Source: Phycisphaerae bacterium (GTDB lineage: Bacteria > Planctomycetota > Phycisphaerae > Phycisphaerales > SM1A02). Taken from it: a DNA stretch of 42,403 nt. The stretch spans positions 1-42,403 of the forward strand of contig PBAX01000017.1 in NCBI GenBank assembly GCA_002716385.1, given 5' to 3'. The notes under the pieces were generated by a model. The model saw nothing but the letters and a program-made list of their open reading frames with translations, was not told where the DNA came from and did no database searches. A program made the translations under genes and the position numbers. Of this stretch, positions 26,670 to 36,908 are shown one piece after another; position 1 is the first letter of the stretch, and each line of letters opens with the position of its first letter.

Positions 26670-27971
26670 TCATGAACCCGGCTTGCAGCAACCGGCCGGG
26701 CGTCGACCATCCTGCTCCGCCTTCCCGGTCGACTCGTACGTGACGAGGTTCTTCGCGGAGATCTTCTTGGCATTTCGACAGTCGGCCTTGTGAAACACCT
26801 TGCTGCGAGCCGAGGCGACGAACTCGCCACTCACGGAAGCCTTGCTGGAACTCTTGCCTGATGACGATGGCGAGGCGGAACTCGAGCTTGTGGCCCTTGG
26901 CCGATATCCCTTGAGCGCCTTCGACATCGACGATCGCGGCCATGGAGTCGCCTGAACCGTATCGCCCTCCCCTTCAACGGGAACGAGATCCACCGCAATC
27001 GGGTAATGATCCGAAGCGTACCCGGCCGGAATCGGGTTGTTGCGCCAGTCGTACTCCTCGGCGGAGGTCCCGAGCACGAAACCACTGCCAGTGACCAGTT
27101 CACCACTGGCACCATGATTGAGAAGAATGAAGTCGATCAGACGATCCGAGGTGTGCGTCTTGCAGACCGGCGAGGCATCGCCATGATCGAGATTGTGGTT
27201 CCGACAGGTCATGGCGTCGATCATGCCGCCACGGAAGTAGACCTGCATGGAACGGTCCCATGGCTGTGCGTTGAAATCACCCAGGATCACGATGTTTCGA
27301 TCGGGATCCTTCTTGAGCATGTCGGCGACGTATTCCATCACCTGAAGGGCCTCGGCTTCGCGATGCCAGCGGCTTCGACCCGACTTGTGATGCATCACGA
27401 ACAGCGTCATTTCATAGTCGTCGGCCGGCTTGACGGTGACGCACAACGGACTGCGTTGAAAACGGATGTTCTTGGTACCGGCAGGAACCTCGTCCCATCC
27501 ACCGCCGACGCGTTTCACACGATCGAGATTGGCGTTGGTCCAGGTCTTGACATCGCTGATCGGAAAACGGCTCATCAGACTCTGCTCGACACCGCGGTAG
27601 TAGCCGACGTCCTTGGATACGATGTAGTCGTACCCCATGTCCGCCAGATAGTTGTCACGGAACCATCTCAAGGCCTCTTCGGACTCGACTTCCTGCAAGG
27701 CGAGCACATCGGCATCGACCGCTCTGATGGCATCCGCGAGCACCTGACATCGCTCATTCGATGTGGGCCCGGGGTTGTCGCCGAAGTCGTCGTATTCACC
27801 CTGCAGCGACGGATCATCGGTCTGATCGAAGAAGTTCAAGACGTTGTACGACGCGACTCGAATGGTCCCGTCCAGTCGAGGCATTGGCTGACTGAGCCCG
27901 AAACGCTGATGAGGAGAGGACGCCAGAAACGTGGCAACGATGAGAGCGATGAAGTTGAACATGCCCATCAT
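26670..27971 (-). CDS. Exported endonuclease/exonuclease/phosphatase-fold protein with Ada-like zinc tail
   Basis: A 433-residue protein with a short N-terminal hydrophobic segment, then the EEP fold: VASYNVLNFFDQ, LALQEVESE, VMHHKSGR, ILGDFNAQPWD and YASDHYPIAVDL, giving the expected catalytic Asn, Glu, Asp, Asn and His. After a Ser-rich linker (about 350-380) the tail FVASARSKVFHKADC...GRRPAGCCKPG resembles the Ada-like metal-binding domain often fused to secreted nucleases. The usual PCxxCxP is PAGCCKP here, so the Cys spacing is altered. It may act on nucleic acid or phosphoester outside the cytoplasm. The start (27971 or the later Met) is uncertain. The gene lies 62 bp downstream of isocitrate dehydrogenase on the same strand. 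Confidence 0.84.
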   Translation of the reverse strand: MMGMFNFIALIVATFLASSPHQRFGLSQPMPRLDGTIRVASYNVLNFFDQTDDPSLQGEYDDFGDNPGPTSNERCQVLADAIRAVDADVLALQEVESEEALRWFRDNYLADMGYDYIVSKDVGYYRGVEQSLMSRFPISDVKTWTNANLDRVKRVGGGWDEVPAGTKNIRFQRSPLCVTVKPADDYEMTLFVMHHKSGRSRWHREAEALQVMEYVADMLKKDPDRNIVILGDFNAQPWDRSMQVYFRGGMIDAMTCRNHNLDHGDASPVCKTHTSDRLIDFILLNHGASGELVTGSGFVLGTSAEEYDWRNNPIPAGYASDHYPIAVDLVPVEGEGDTVQATPWPRSSMSKALKGYRPRATSSSSASPSSSGKSSSKASVSGEFVASARSKVFHKADCRNAKKISAKNLVTYESTGKAEQDGRRPAGCCKPGS

Positions 27972-28033
27972 GGTAGCCGGTTGAGATGCCCGATCCGTGC
28001 TGGAGGTCCGATGGACCCGCGAAGGCCCCTCTA

Positions 28034-30271
28034 TCAGGCCGGTGCCAGAAGACCATCCACGATTTCATTCAGCAATGGACTTGGCCGCATGGCCGCCGAG
28101 GCCTTGGCGACATCGGGTTGGTAGTACCCCCCGATATCCATGGCGGGCCCCTGTGCATCCACGAGCTGCTGGAGGATCTGTTCAAGCGAACCCTCCAGCG
28201 CCTCGGCGACAGGTCGGAAGCGAGCCGCGAGTTCCTGATTGTCCGTCTGCTCGGCGATGGCTCTGGCCCAGGCGGTGCCCAGATACACATGGGTGCCACG
28301 ATTGTCGAGCTCACCGACATGACGCGACGGTGAATGGTTTTCCATCAGATAGTTCGTGGAGGCCAAGTCGAGCGCTTCCGAAAGCACTCTGGCGGCGGGA
28401 TTGTCGAAACGGTCGGCCAGATGCTCCAGCGAGGCCGCCAATGCCAGAAACTCGCCGAGCGAGTCCCAACGCAGATGGTTCTCCTCGATGAACTGCTGCA
28501 CGAGCTTGGGAGCTGATCCCCCGGCACCCGTCTCGAAGAGTCCCCCGCCATTCATCAGGGGAACAATCGAGAGCATCTTCGCGCTTGTGCCGACTTCAAG
28601 GATCGGGAACAGATCCGTGAGATAGTCGCGAAGCACGTTGCCGGTCACCGAGATCGTGTCCTCACCTCTGCGAATCCGCTCGAGACTGAACCGCGTGGCC
28701 TCGACCGGTGAAAGCACATGGAACTCGAGACCGGAGGTGTCGTGATCCTTCAGGTAGCAGTCGACCTTCCTGATCAGTTGCGCATCATGCGAACGATCCT
28801 TGTCCAGCCAGAACACCGCGGGCGAGCCCGTTGCCCGAGCACGACTCACGGCGAGCTTGACCCAATCTCGGATGGGGGCATCCTTCACCTGGCAAGCACG
28901 CCAGATATCGCCCTTTTCAACCTCATGCGAGATGAGCGTTTCACCATCGGAAGCCACGATGCGCACAATCCCGTCCGATGAGATTTCGAAGGTCTTGTCG
29001 TGCGAACCGTACTCCTCCGCCTTCTGGGCCATCAGTCCGACATTCGGAACGCTGCCCATCGTGGTCGGATCAAAGGCGCCATGCGCCTTGCAGTCCTCGA
29101 ACACCGCCTGATACACACCCGAGTAGCTGCTGTCGGGAATGACGGCCAACGTCTCCTGGGTCTCGCCATCGGCATTCCACATGCATCCGGATGTCCGGAT
29201 CATCGCGGGCATCGAGGCATCGATGATGACGTCGCTTGGAACGTGGAGATTCGTGATGCCGCGATCGGAATCGACCATGGCGATGGCCGGCCCGGTCTCG
29301 AGAAGCGACTTGATGTCGGACTCGATCTGCTGTCGTTGCTCATCAGGCAACGACTTGATCTTGGTCAGGAGATCCCCGAAACCGTTGTTCACATCGACAC
29401 CAAGTGAATCGAAGAGCTCGCCATGGGTCTCGAAGAGGGACTTGAAGAAGGCTCGGACACCATGACCGAAGATGATCGGATCGGAGACCTTCATCATGGT
29501 CGCCTTCATGTGCAGGGAGAACAGCACGCCGGCCTTCTCGGCTTCGGCCACCTGCGCCTCGAGGAATGCGACCAATGCCTTTCTCGACATGAAGGTTGCG
29601 TCAAGGATCTCTCCGGCCTGTAACTGAATCCCATCCTTCAGAACCGTGACGTCTTCCGCCGTATCGACATGTTCGATTCTGACCGTGTCACTCTTGTCCA
29701 TGGTGATGGACTGCTCGTTGTTCCTGAAATCCCCGGAGGCCATCGTTGCGACGGTGCTTCTGCTGCCGGCAGACCAGGCACCCATCGAGTGTGGATGCGC
29801 CTTCGCGTAGGCCTTTACCGCCTTGGGTGCGCGACGATCGGAATTCCCCTGCCTGAGAACAGGATTGACCGCACTTCCCTTGACCGCGTCATACCGCGCC
29901 TTGATGTCGCGTTCCTTGTCCGTACCGGGATCCTCCGGATAGTCGGGCAGGGCATATCCCTGCGACTGGAGTTCAGCGATGGCAGCCTTCAACTGAGGAA
30001 CCGACGCACTGATGTTGGGCAGCTTGATGATGTTCGCTTCAGGCAATTCCGCCAGTTCACCCAGTTCGGCCAGCGCATCATGCACCTGCTTGGATGGCTC
30101 GAGCACATCGGAGAAATGAGCAAGGATCCGTCCCGCCAGCGAGATGTCGCGGGTCTCGACCGAGATACCGGCCGATTCACAGAAGGCTCGGACAATTGGC
30201 AGAAAGGAATAGGTCGCCAAGGCCGGCGCCTCGTCCGTATGGGTGTAAATGATCTTGGGAGCTTCCGACAT
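28034..30271 (-). CDS. icd: NADP-dependent isocitrate dehydrogenase, monomeric type
   Basis: Converts isocitrate to 2-oxoglutarate and CO2 with NADP in the TCA cycle. At 745 residues it matches the roughly 740-residue monomeric enzyme. It opens with [22 protein letters not shown] and contains the substrate-region [19 protein letters not shown] and [12 protein letters not shown] segments. The later [15 protein letters not shown] and the [14 protein letters not shown] end are also characteristic. ATG 30271 gives the usual N-terminus; an upstream extension to 30319 is not supported by the family. It is divergent from a small lipoprotein gene. Confidence 0.96.
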   Translation of the reverse strand: MSEAPKIIYTHTDEAPALATYSFLPIVRAFCESAGISVETRDISLAGRILAHFSDVLEPSKQVHDALAELGELAELPEANIIKLPNISASVPQLKAAIAELQSQGYALPDYPEDPGTDKERDIKARYDAVKGSAVNPVLRQGNSDRRAPKAVKAYAKAHPHSMGAWSAGSRSTVATMASGDFRNNEQSITMDKSDTVRIEHVDTAEDVTVLKDGIQLQAGEILDATFMSRKALVAFLEAQVAEAEKAGVLFSLHMKATMMKVSDPIIFGHGVRAFFKSLFETHGELFDSLGVDVNNGFGDLLTKIKSLPDEQRQQIESDIKSLLETGPAIAMVDSDRGITNLHVPSDVIIDASMPAMIRTSGCMWNADGETQETLAVIPDSSYSGVYQAVFEDCKAHGAFDPTTMGSVPNVGLMAQKAEEYGSHDKTFEISSDGIVRIVASDGETLISHEVEKGDIWRACQVKDAPIRDWVKLAVSRARATGSPAVFWLDKDRSHDAQLIRKVDCYLKDHDTSGLEFHVLSPVEATRFSLERIRRGEDTISVTGNVLRDYLTDLFPILEVGTSAKMLSIVPLMNGGGLFETGAGGSAPKLVQQFIEENHLRWDSLGEFLALAASLEHLADRFDNPAARVLSEALDLASTNYLMENHSPSRHVGELDNRGTHVYLGTAWARAIAEQTDNQELAARFRPVAEALEGSLEQILQQLVDAQGPAMDIGGYYQPDVAKASAAMRPSPLLNEIVDGLLAPA

Positions 30272-30445
30272 CTCTGAAATCACCTTATCCAGAAGGAGCC
30301 ACCGTCCAGAACACGACATGTGCGGCCGGACAGGAGCGAGATCCGCATTCTAGCAGCAAAAAATCCCTCCCATACCCTCCCAGAACACCTCTGAAATGAA
30401 GTCCAGTAGAATGATTACCGACTCAATACCTACAGGAGCCAACCA

Positions 30446-30772
30446 ATGACTCGCATTCTCTGCACCGGTCTCTTCATCGCCGCTCTGGCACTCCTTGGAG
30501 GCTGCCAGTCCGCCAAGGCAACCAAAACCTGCAAATGCGATCCATGCACCTGCAGCAGCCCGTGCCCATGCACCTCAGCCCAGACCAGTCTCGGCATGAT
30601 GAATGACGCCTGCCCTGTGTCGGGAAGACCAATTGCCCAGAACGCGCCAAGCAGCGAATGGAACGGCAATCAGATTGGCTTCTGCTGTGGCGGATGCAAG
30701 AATCGATTCGATGGCATGACCGCTCAGGATCAGACAACCATGGTCAATGACATGAAGACCAGCCAGTCCTGA
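30446..30772 (+). CDS. Small Cys-rich lipoprotein with YHS/TRASH-like domain
   Basis: A 108-residue product with signal and lipobox LLGGC. Next comes a metallothionein-like stretch, CKCDPCTCSSPCPC, and then ACPVSGRPIAQN... with GFCCGGCKNRFDGM, which matches the Cys pattern of YHS/TRASH metal-binding domains. A periplasmic copper or heavy-metal binding or sensing role is likely. The ribosome site CAGGAG lies about nine bases before the ATG. It converges on the next gene with 5 bp between stops. Confidence 0.78.
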   Translation: MTRILCTGLFIAALALLGGCQSAKATKTCKCDPCTCSSPCPCTSAQTSLGMMNDACPVSGRPIAQNAPSSEWNGNQIGFCCGGCKNRFDGMTAQDQTTMVNDMKTSQS

Positions 30773-30777
30773 GAGTT

Positions 30778-31317
30778 TCAGTCCGCGACAACGGCCAGTC
30801 CCGCCGTGACTTCCATTGAGTAGATCTTCAACTCGGCCGCCAATTGAGCCGATTCGTCCGTCTCTGAGCCATCCTCTTCGAAGATGAACCAGCTGAGGGC
30901 ATAGAACGGCTGATCCAGCAACTGAACGCCCATACCGGCGTGCTCCCAGTTACCAGCATGGACTCTCGCGAAAGCTGTTCCTCCGTAGCGATGAGTGAAC
31001 AGATTTCCGTGCGGCAAACACACCTCCGCGACAAGATCACCAGCACTCAAGCCGACCGGGCTGTGCGAATCGGGTCTCAAAGAACCATCCCAGGATCCGA
31101 CGAGCTGTAGACCGTGGATGGCGTACGTACGATCAAATCGATCAAGCAACTCCAGCGAAACGGTTGAAAAGGTCCGATCGGGAACCGGCTCGCCAATAAC
31201 AAACATCTGGCCGCTGGGGACGATGACATCCGCACGCGAATCTGGAACACAGATTCCCGTGAGTACTGTGATCAGTACCGCGAAAAGCAACATTGATGTG
31301 TTGTTGAAGACCGACAT
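30778..31317 (-). CDS. Exported protein, unknown function
   Basis: A 179-residue product with a signal peptide (MSVFNNTSMLLFAVLITVLTG...) and a mature part of alternating strands. ATG 31317 has GGAAGAG about six bases upstream and is preferred to longer frames. No domain is recognised; it has no Cys-rich or catalytic motif. Position and orientation suggest a single-gene transcript. Confidence 0.6.
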   Translation of the reverse strand: MSVFNNTSMLLFAVLITVLTGICVPDSRADVIVPSGQMFVIGEPVPDRTFSTVSLELLDRFDRTYAIHGLQLVGSWDGSLRPDSHSPVGLSAGDLVAEVCLPHGNLFTHRYGGTAFARVHAGNWEHAGMGVQLLDQPFYALSWFIFEEDGSETDESAQLAAELKIYSMEVTAGLAVVAD

Positions 31318-31850
31318 GTCCACTCTTCCAATCGCAATCATCGCCACCAGTGGGACAGGCCCACTTGTATCCAAATCATGGCGACTGGTGCTGTCGCCCG
31401 ACCTTATTATCAAAGTCTGGAAGAGTAAGTCGTCTTCGCCGTCTTCACATGCCTACGAATCGGAAGGCATGCGCCCGGACCGATAAGAAGAACGTCAGCG
31501 AGCCAACGCGTTCAAAGACGCGTGATTTCGAGGACTCGCATGTCCGATATCCATCAGTCTGAAAGATGCAAAAGACATCCTCCCCGCCCCACGCCTGATG
31601 CTACTGCAACATGCTGAAAATCAAATCAAAGAAATCGAAAGAAGGCAGAAAAGAACTCGCAATCGCACGCTATCGAAACAGAAATCGGTACTCGATTCGA
31701 ACAGCTCGAATCGCCCGACCATCCACCTGAGACTGAACTTCATTCACCCAGAATCGCTCCCAGCCCCCTTGAACGCAGCCGTCCTTTCAAAGCGGACATT
31801 TCAAAGAGGTCTATGTCTGTATCCATGATGCCAATTGATACCATCAGGGC
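31318..31850. other. Intergenic region upstream of the PSCyt1/DUF1553 gene
   Basis: 533 bp without a convincing gene; a 76-codon frame at 31598 lacks a ribosome site and family features. Two small palindromic items are present: CATGCCT/AGGCATG arms at 31448-31454 and 31465-31471, and two ACGCGT boxes six bases apart in AACGCGTTCAAAGACGCGTG near 31507-31526. No promoter was assigned. Confidence 0.5.
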
Positions 31851-34800
31851 ATGATCCTGGCGACGATCCAGATTCTGATGTCTGTTGAAGCAATCCCTAT
31901 GGATGCCGCCAATCCCTCAGTCCAATACGGGCGGGACATTCGACCAATCCTCTCCGACCGCTGCTTTCATTGTCATGGACCCGATGATGACGCCAGGCAA
32001 GCATCTCTGAGATTGGATTCCTTTGAATCAGCAACGACGTCACAGGGAAGACGTCAAGCCATCATCCCGGGCAATGCGGCAAACTCACTCGTATGGCAAC
32101 GCATTTCCGCGACGGACCCGGATCGTCAGATGCCACCGCCCGGCAGCGGGAAGCATCGTCTCGATGAACACGAGGCAGAGCTGATCAGACAGTGGATCGA
32201 TGCGGGTGCTGACTATGAACCTCACTGGGCCTTTGAACCACTCGTCAAACCACCTGTTCCGGAACCGGATCAGGATCAGTGGTGCCGGAACGAGATCGAT
32301 CATTTCGTTCTGGATGCCGCCAGACGCAACGGACATGTCCCCAATCAGGACACCGACAAGGCAACACTGGCCAGAAGAGTCTTTCTGGATCTGACCGGAC
32401 TGCCGCCCTCACCGGAGGAACTCGACGCGTTCCTGGATGATCGACGCCCGGATGCCTACTCCCTTCTGGTCGAACGACTCCTGAACGAGGAGCCCTATCG
32501 AACACGCTATGCCGAACGAATGACCACTCCATGGCTCGATCTGGCGAGATATGGAGACACCTCCGGCATCCACATGGATGCCGGCCGATCGATCTGGCCA
32601 TGGCGTGACTGGGTCATCGAGGCCTATCGAAACAACATGCCCTTCGATCAGTTCGTAGTGGATCAACTCGCCGGTGATCTGGCCGATCAACCGACCTCAG
32701 ACCAGATCATCGCCAGTGGGTTCAATCGAAACCATGTCACGAGTGATGAAGGCGGCGCCATCGATGATGAATATCTCCTCATGTATGCGATCGATCGGAC
32801 CAACACGGTCGGGTCCGTCTTTCTGGGGATGACCGTCGGTTGCGCCCAGTGCCACGACCACAAGTTCGACCCGATCTCGACCGACGAGTACTACGGCCTC
32901 CTGGCCTTCTTCAACAACAACGAGGAACCCGGAATCTACAGCCAGCTTCCCGATCCGTACCGGGCGATGGAACCGGCCTATGAGATCCTCGATCCGGAGA
33001 AGCGGGTTCGACTGGAGACGCTCGAAGCGCATCTCGAGTCGGTACTGGCCGAGCAGTCGACGATCAGCCCGGACGAGGAGGAGCAGATCAACCGCTTTCG
33101 CATGGAAATCGTTCGATCGGGCGACTGGATCTGGGAAGAGGGAGACATTGGTCATACCAGCAGCAGCAACGGAACCCTGCTCAAGCTGCAACCCGACGGA
33201 TCCCTGCTGGCTTCCGGGCCGGTACCGGATGTGGACGACTATGTGATTTCACTGTCGACCGACTCGACCGGGCTGCGATCGTTCATGCTGGAGTTCATGG
33301 AGGATCCCTCGCTGCCGAATGGACGAGTTGGACGAGCCCCAAACGGCAACGCGATCATGAGTGGCTTCTCCGCAGAAGTGGTGTCCACCGCCAATCCCGA
33401 GGATCGAAGGATGGTCGAGCTCGCCTGGGCCTGGGCGGACACGGAGCAGGCCAATGGCGACTTCAAGATCAGCAATGTGCTGCGTCCGGATGATGACCGC
33501 ATCTGGGCCATGGACACCCATCGTGTCGGTGGGAATCGTGTCGCCATCTTCACCTCGAAGGAACCGTTCGGATACGAAGGTGGTACCGACATAACGCTGA
33601 CACTGAATTTCCATTCCCCCTATCCAAAGCATTCGCCCGGGCGTGTGCGAGCCATGTTGGGTCGACCCAGTGAAGTCGGCCTGGCAAATCTGCCTCCAGC
33701 TCGCACCAACTGGTACATCGTGGGCCCGTACACGGAAGGCGATGATCAGAAACACTATGAAACCGCCTATGGGCCGGAGGAAGCGGGTCCGCTGCGGTTC
33801 GACAAGAAGTATCGGAATCAAGCCTGGCGATACGCACCGGGCATGAAGGAAGCCGAAGACGTGACCCTCGCCGCCGGACCGGGCGCGGAGTATGTCGGAT
33901 GCGAGATCTATTCACCGACGGCCAGGAACATGAACCTCTCCCTTGGCAGCGATGACGGCATCATGGTCTACCGCAATGGTCGGCTCGTTCATGAAAACCG
34001 GATCAATCGAGGACTCACTCAGGGGCGTGATCAAATTGTCCTGGAACTCGAATCCGGGCGGAACACACTTGTCTTCAAGATCGTCAACACCGGTGGCCCG
34101 GGGGGCATCTATCACGAGGAGATCCATCCTCCCGACCAATACCCAGCCGACACGGTCGCCTATCTCCTGCCGGAACCACTCATGCCCGAGCATGTTCGGG
34201 AAACGGCCTCCACTGCCTGGAGAAGAAAGTTCTCGCCCGGATATCTGGAAGCCGAGACCAAGGTCGTTGATGCCAGAGAACGGATATCCGAACTCAAGAC
34301 AGGCATACCCAGAACGATGGTGATGAAGGAAAGGGATGAGATCTCACCCACCTATGTGATGATGCGAGGCGCCTACGATCAACCCGATCTCGATCGTCCC
34401 GTGAGCAGAAACGTTCCGGCGATACTCGGATCGATCGATGTGGAGGGAACGCCCGATCGAGCGGACCTCGCCCGCTGGCTCGTTGGTGATGAGAATCCCA
34501 TCACCGCTCGAGTCACCATCAACCGGATCTGGGACATGCTGTTCGGAAGAGGGCTCGTGGATACCGTGGAGGACTTCGGCTACCAGGGCGCCTGGCCGAC
34601 GCATCCTGGACTCCTTGACTGGCTGGCTTCCGATCTGCGGGAGAACGACTGGGATATCCAGCATCTGCTCAGAACCATCGTGCTCAGTTCGACCTACCGA
34701 CAATCATCGCGATTCAACCCATCGAATGCGGATGATCCAGGCAACCACTACTACCACCACTTCCCCAGACAACGTCTGGCAGCGGAACAGATCCGGGATC

Positions 34801-35399
34801 AGGCCCTCTTCATTTCCGGCCTGCTGATCGAGAAGACCGGCGGCCCGGGCGTGAAGCCCTACCAACCCGAAGGCCTCTGGCAGGAAGTGGCCATGCAGCA
34901 GTCCAATACCAGGACCTTCGAACGTGACATGGGGGACGATCTCTGGCGAAGAAGCCTCTACACGTACTGGAAGCGAGCCGCACCACCGCCATCCATGGTC
35001 GCGTTTGATGCGCCGACACGGGAATACTGTGCTCCGAAGCGAATGGTCACGAACACGCCGTTGCAGGCCCTTGTGCTATGGAACGACCCTCAATTCGTGG
35101 AGGCCGCCCGGGTGACCGCCGAGCGGATCATTCTGGCCACCGATCAAGACGAGGAACGGGTCGATCTGCTTTTCAGATCCTGCACGAGCTCCGAACCTAG
35201 TACGGGCATATCCGAGGCGATGATCGAAACCCTGCAGGAATTCCGCTCCAGATTCGAAGTAGACTCGACCAGTGCACGGAACTTGGTCTCGATCGGCGAA
35301 GCCCCTGTGAATGAGGAACTGGCCCCCGAGGAGGTGGCGGCCTGGACGATGCTGGTCAACGCGGTGCTCTCGAGCGATGCTGCGATCGTCAAGGATTGA
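31851..35399 (+). CDS. Planctomycete PSCyt1-DUF1549-DUF1553 protein with PA14-like insert
   Basis: An exported 1182-residue protein. The PSCyt1 domain has the heme motif CFHCH (Cys38, Cys41, His42) in DIRPILSDRCFHCHGPD. Then comes DUF1549 (LARRVFLDLTGLPPSPEELDAFL...), a middle region with a PA14-like stretch (LSLGSDDGIMVYRNGRLVHENR), and DUF1553 with RVTINRIWDMLFGRGLVDT and RNPLQ-like (TNTPLQALVLWNDPQFVEAA) ends. This family is abundant and diagnostic in Planctomycetota, commonly paired with DUF1501 proteins as here; its reaction is not established, and a role in degrading complex polysaccharides is often proposed. ATG 31851 begins a hydrophobic leader. Confidence 0.9.
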   Translation: MILATIQILMSVEAIPMDAANPSVQYGRDIRPILSDRCFHCHGPDDDARQASLRLDSFESATTSQGRRQAIIPGNAANSLVWQRISATDPDRQMPPPGSGKHRLDEHEAELIRQWIDAGADYEPHWAFEPLVKPPVPEPDQDQWCRNEIDHFVLDAARRNGHVPNQDTDKATLARRVFLDLTGLPPSPEELDAFLDDRRPDAYSLLVERLLNEEPYRTRYAERMTTPWLDLARYGDTSGIHMDAGRSIWPWRDWVIEAYRNNMPFDQFVVDQLAGDLADQPTSDQIIASGFNRNHVTSDEGGAIDDEYLLMYAIDRTNTVGSVFLGMTVGCAQCHDHKFDPISTDEYYGLLAFFNNNEEPGIYSQLPDPYRAMEPAYEILDPEKRVRLETLEAHLESVLAEQSTISPDEEEQINRFRMEIVRSGDWIWEEGDIGHTSSSNGTLLKLQPDGSLLASGPVPDVDDYVISLSTDSTGLRSFMLEFMEDPSLPNGRVGRAPNGNAIMSGFSAEVVSTANPEDRRMVELAWAWADTEQANGDFKISNVLRPDDDRIWAMDTHRVGGNRVAIFTSKEPFGYEGGTDITLTLNFHSPYPKHSPGRVRAMLGRPSEVGLANLPPARTNWYIVGPYTEGDDQKHYETAYGPEEAGPLRFDKKYRNQAWRYAPGMKEAEDVTLAAGPGAEYVGCEIYSPTARNMNLSLGSDDGIMVYRNGRLVHENRINRGLTQGRDQIVLELESGRNTLVFKIVNTGGPGGIYHEEIHPPDQYPADTVAYLLPEPLMPEHVRETASTAWRRKFSPGYLEAETKVVDARERISELKTGIPRTMVMKERDEISPTYVMMRGAYDQPDLDRPVSRNVPAILGSIDVEGTPDRADLARWLVGDENPITARVTINRIWDMLFGRGLVDTVEDFGYQGAWPTHPGLLDWLASDLRENDWDIQHLLRTIVLSSTYRQSSRFNPSNADDPGNHYYHHFPRQRLAAEQIRDQALFISGLLIEKTGGPGVKPYQPEGLWQEVAMQQSNTRTFERDMGDDLWRRSLYTYWKRAAPPPSMVAFDAPTREYCAPKRMVTNTPLQALVLWNDPQFVEAARVTAERIILATDQDEERVDLLFRSCTSSEPSTGISEAMIETLQEFRSRFEVDSTSARNLVSIGEAPVNEELAPEEVAAWTMLVNAVLSSDAAIVKD

Positions 35400-36908
35400 A
35401 TGGTGAATAGGAAGCAGTTCACATCCCGACCAGCCGATCCACTCGAGGAATATCTCTGCAACCTGACCCGACGCAGATTCTTCGGATCGATGGCCTCATC
35501 CCTAGGCGTCGGGCTGGGCCTCTCCGCCCTGTCCTCGCTGGCCGCCGACGCGGGCGAAACCATGATCACGACGACGGATGGCGCCAGGCATGTCCTCAGC
35601 AACCTCCCGCACTTCGCCCCCAAGGCCCGACGGGTGATCTACATGCACATGGAGGGTGGACCAAGCCAGCTCGATCTCTTCGATTACAAGCCGGCCCTGT
35701 CCGACAAGTTCGACGCCGATCTGCCGGATTCGATTCGGAACGGGCAGCGGATAACCACGATGACGAGCGGGCAGGCCCGCTTCCCGGTGGCACCATCCAT
35801 GTTCAAGTTCAAGAGATACGAGAATAATCAGGACGGCATCATGCTTTCCGAACTGCTGCCCTACACAGGATCGGTCGCCAGGGAACTCTGCTTCATCCAT
35901 TCGATGCACACGCCTTCGATCAATCATGAACCGGGGATCACCTTCTTCCAGACCGGACATGAGCAGCCGGGAAGACCGTGCTTCGGATCCTGGATGAGCT
36001 ACGGACTGGGCAGCGAGAGCCGCGACCTGCCTGCATTCGTCGTCATGATCACCCAGGGCTACGGCAACATGCAGGCACTAAGCGCCCGCTTCTGGGGAAG
36101 CGGGTTTCTTCCCAGCGAGCATCAGGGATGCAAGTTGCGTGCAGGACGCGATGCCGTCCTGTATCTGAAGGATCCCGACGGTGTCTCGCGCGAAGACCGG
36201 AGACGAATGCTGGATCTCGCATCCAGGATCAATGAACAGGAATACGAACAGAGTCTCGACCCCGAGGTGACCGCCAGAATCGCACAGTATGAAATGGCCT
36301 ATCGGATGCAGATGTCCGTTCCGGAGCTGACCGACATCTCCGATGAACGACCAGAGACGCTCGAGATGTACGGGGAGGATGTGCATACACCCGGAAGCTT
36401 CGCAGCCAACTGTCTCCAGGCGAGACGACTGGCCGAACGCGGCGTTCGATTCATCCAGCTCTACATGCGGGGTTGGGATCAGCACGGGAATCTCCCCTCG
36501 GAGATCAGAGCGCAGGCCAAGGCCGTGGATCAACCTCAAGCCGCCCTGATCAAGGATCTTCGTCAACGCGGCATGCTGGATGAGACGTTGGTTCTGTGGG
36601 CTGGGGAGTTCGGCCGGACCGTCTATTGCCAGGGGCCGCTTGCCCAGAACAACTATGGCCGCGACCACCATCCCCGGTGCTTCTCGATCTGGCTGGCCGG
36701 CGGCGGTATAAAGCCCGGCATCAGTTATGGAAAGACCGACGACTTCTCGTACAACGTCGTGGAGAACCCGGTCGCCGTTCATGATCTGCACGCCACCATG
36801 CAGGAACTCATGGGCCTTGATCACATCCAGAACACCTATCGCCATCAGGGACGCGACTATCGGCTGACCGATGTGCACGGAAACGTGATCAGGGATCTGA
36901 TGGCCTGA
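35400..36908 (+). CDS. DUF1501 family protein with Tat signal
   Basis: A 502-residue partner of the preceding gene; its ATG follows directly on the TGA stop (TGAATG), so the two are translationally coupled. The N-terminus has a twin-arginine motif, TRRRFFGSMASSLGVGLGL, for folded export. The body shows the family segments VIYMHMEGGPSQLDLFDYKP, VLWAGEFGRTV and NNYGRDHHPRCFSIWLAGGGIKPG, the last two resembling alkaline-phosphatase/sulfatase-fold metal sites. Function is unknown. The stop overlaps the convergent transglutaminase gene by about 20 bp. Confidence 0.92.
   Translation: MVNRKQFTSRPADPLEEYLCNLTRRRFFGSMASSLGVGLGLSALSSLAADAGETMITTTDGARHVLSNLPHFAPKARRVIYMHMEGGPSQLDLFDYKPALSDKFDADLPDSIRNGQRITTMTSGQARFPVAPSMFKFKRYENNQDGIMLSELLPYTGSVARELCFIHSMHTPSINHEPGITFFQTGHEQPGRPCFGSWMSYGLGSESRDLPAFVVMITQGYGNMQALSARFWGSGFLPSEHQGCKLRAGRDAVLYLKDPDGVSREDRRRMLDLASRINEQEYEQSLDPEVTARIAQYEMAYRMQMSVPELTDISDERPETLEMYGEDVHTPGSFAANCLQARRLAERGVRFIQLYMRGWDQHGNLPSEIRAQAKAVDQPQAALIKDLRQRGMLDETLVLWAGEFGRTVYCQGPLAQNNYGRDHHPRCFSIWLAGGGIKPGISYGKTDDFSYNVVENPVAVHDLHATMQELMGLDHIQNTYRHQGRDYRLTDVHGNVIRDLMA

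Noticed and set aside
27006..28124. Long plus-strand frame opposite the EEP-fold gene
   Set aside because: Antisense shadow in G+C-rich coding DNA; the opposite strand has all catalytic motifs.
31598..31828. 76-codon frame before the PSCyt1 gene
   Set aside because: No ribosome site, low-complexity composition and no family features.
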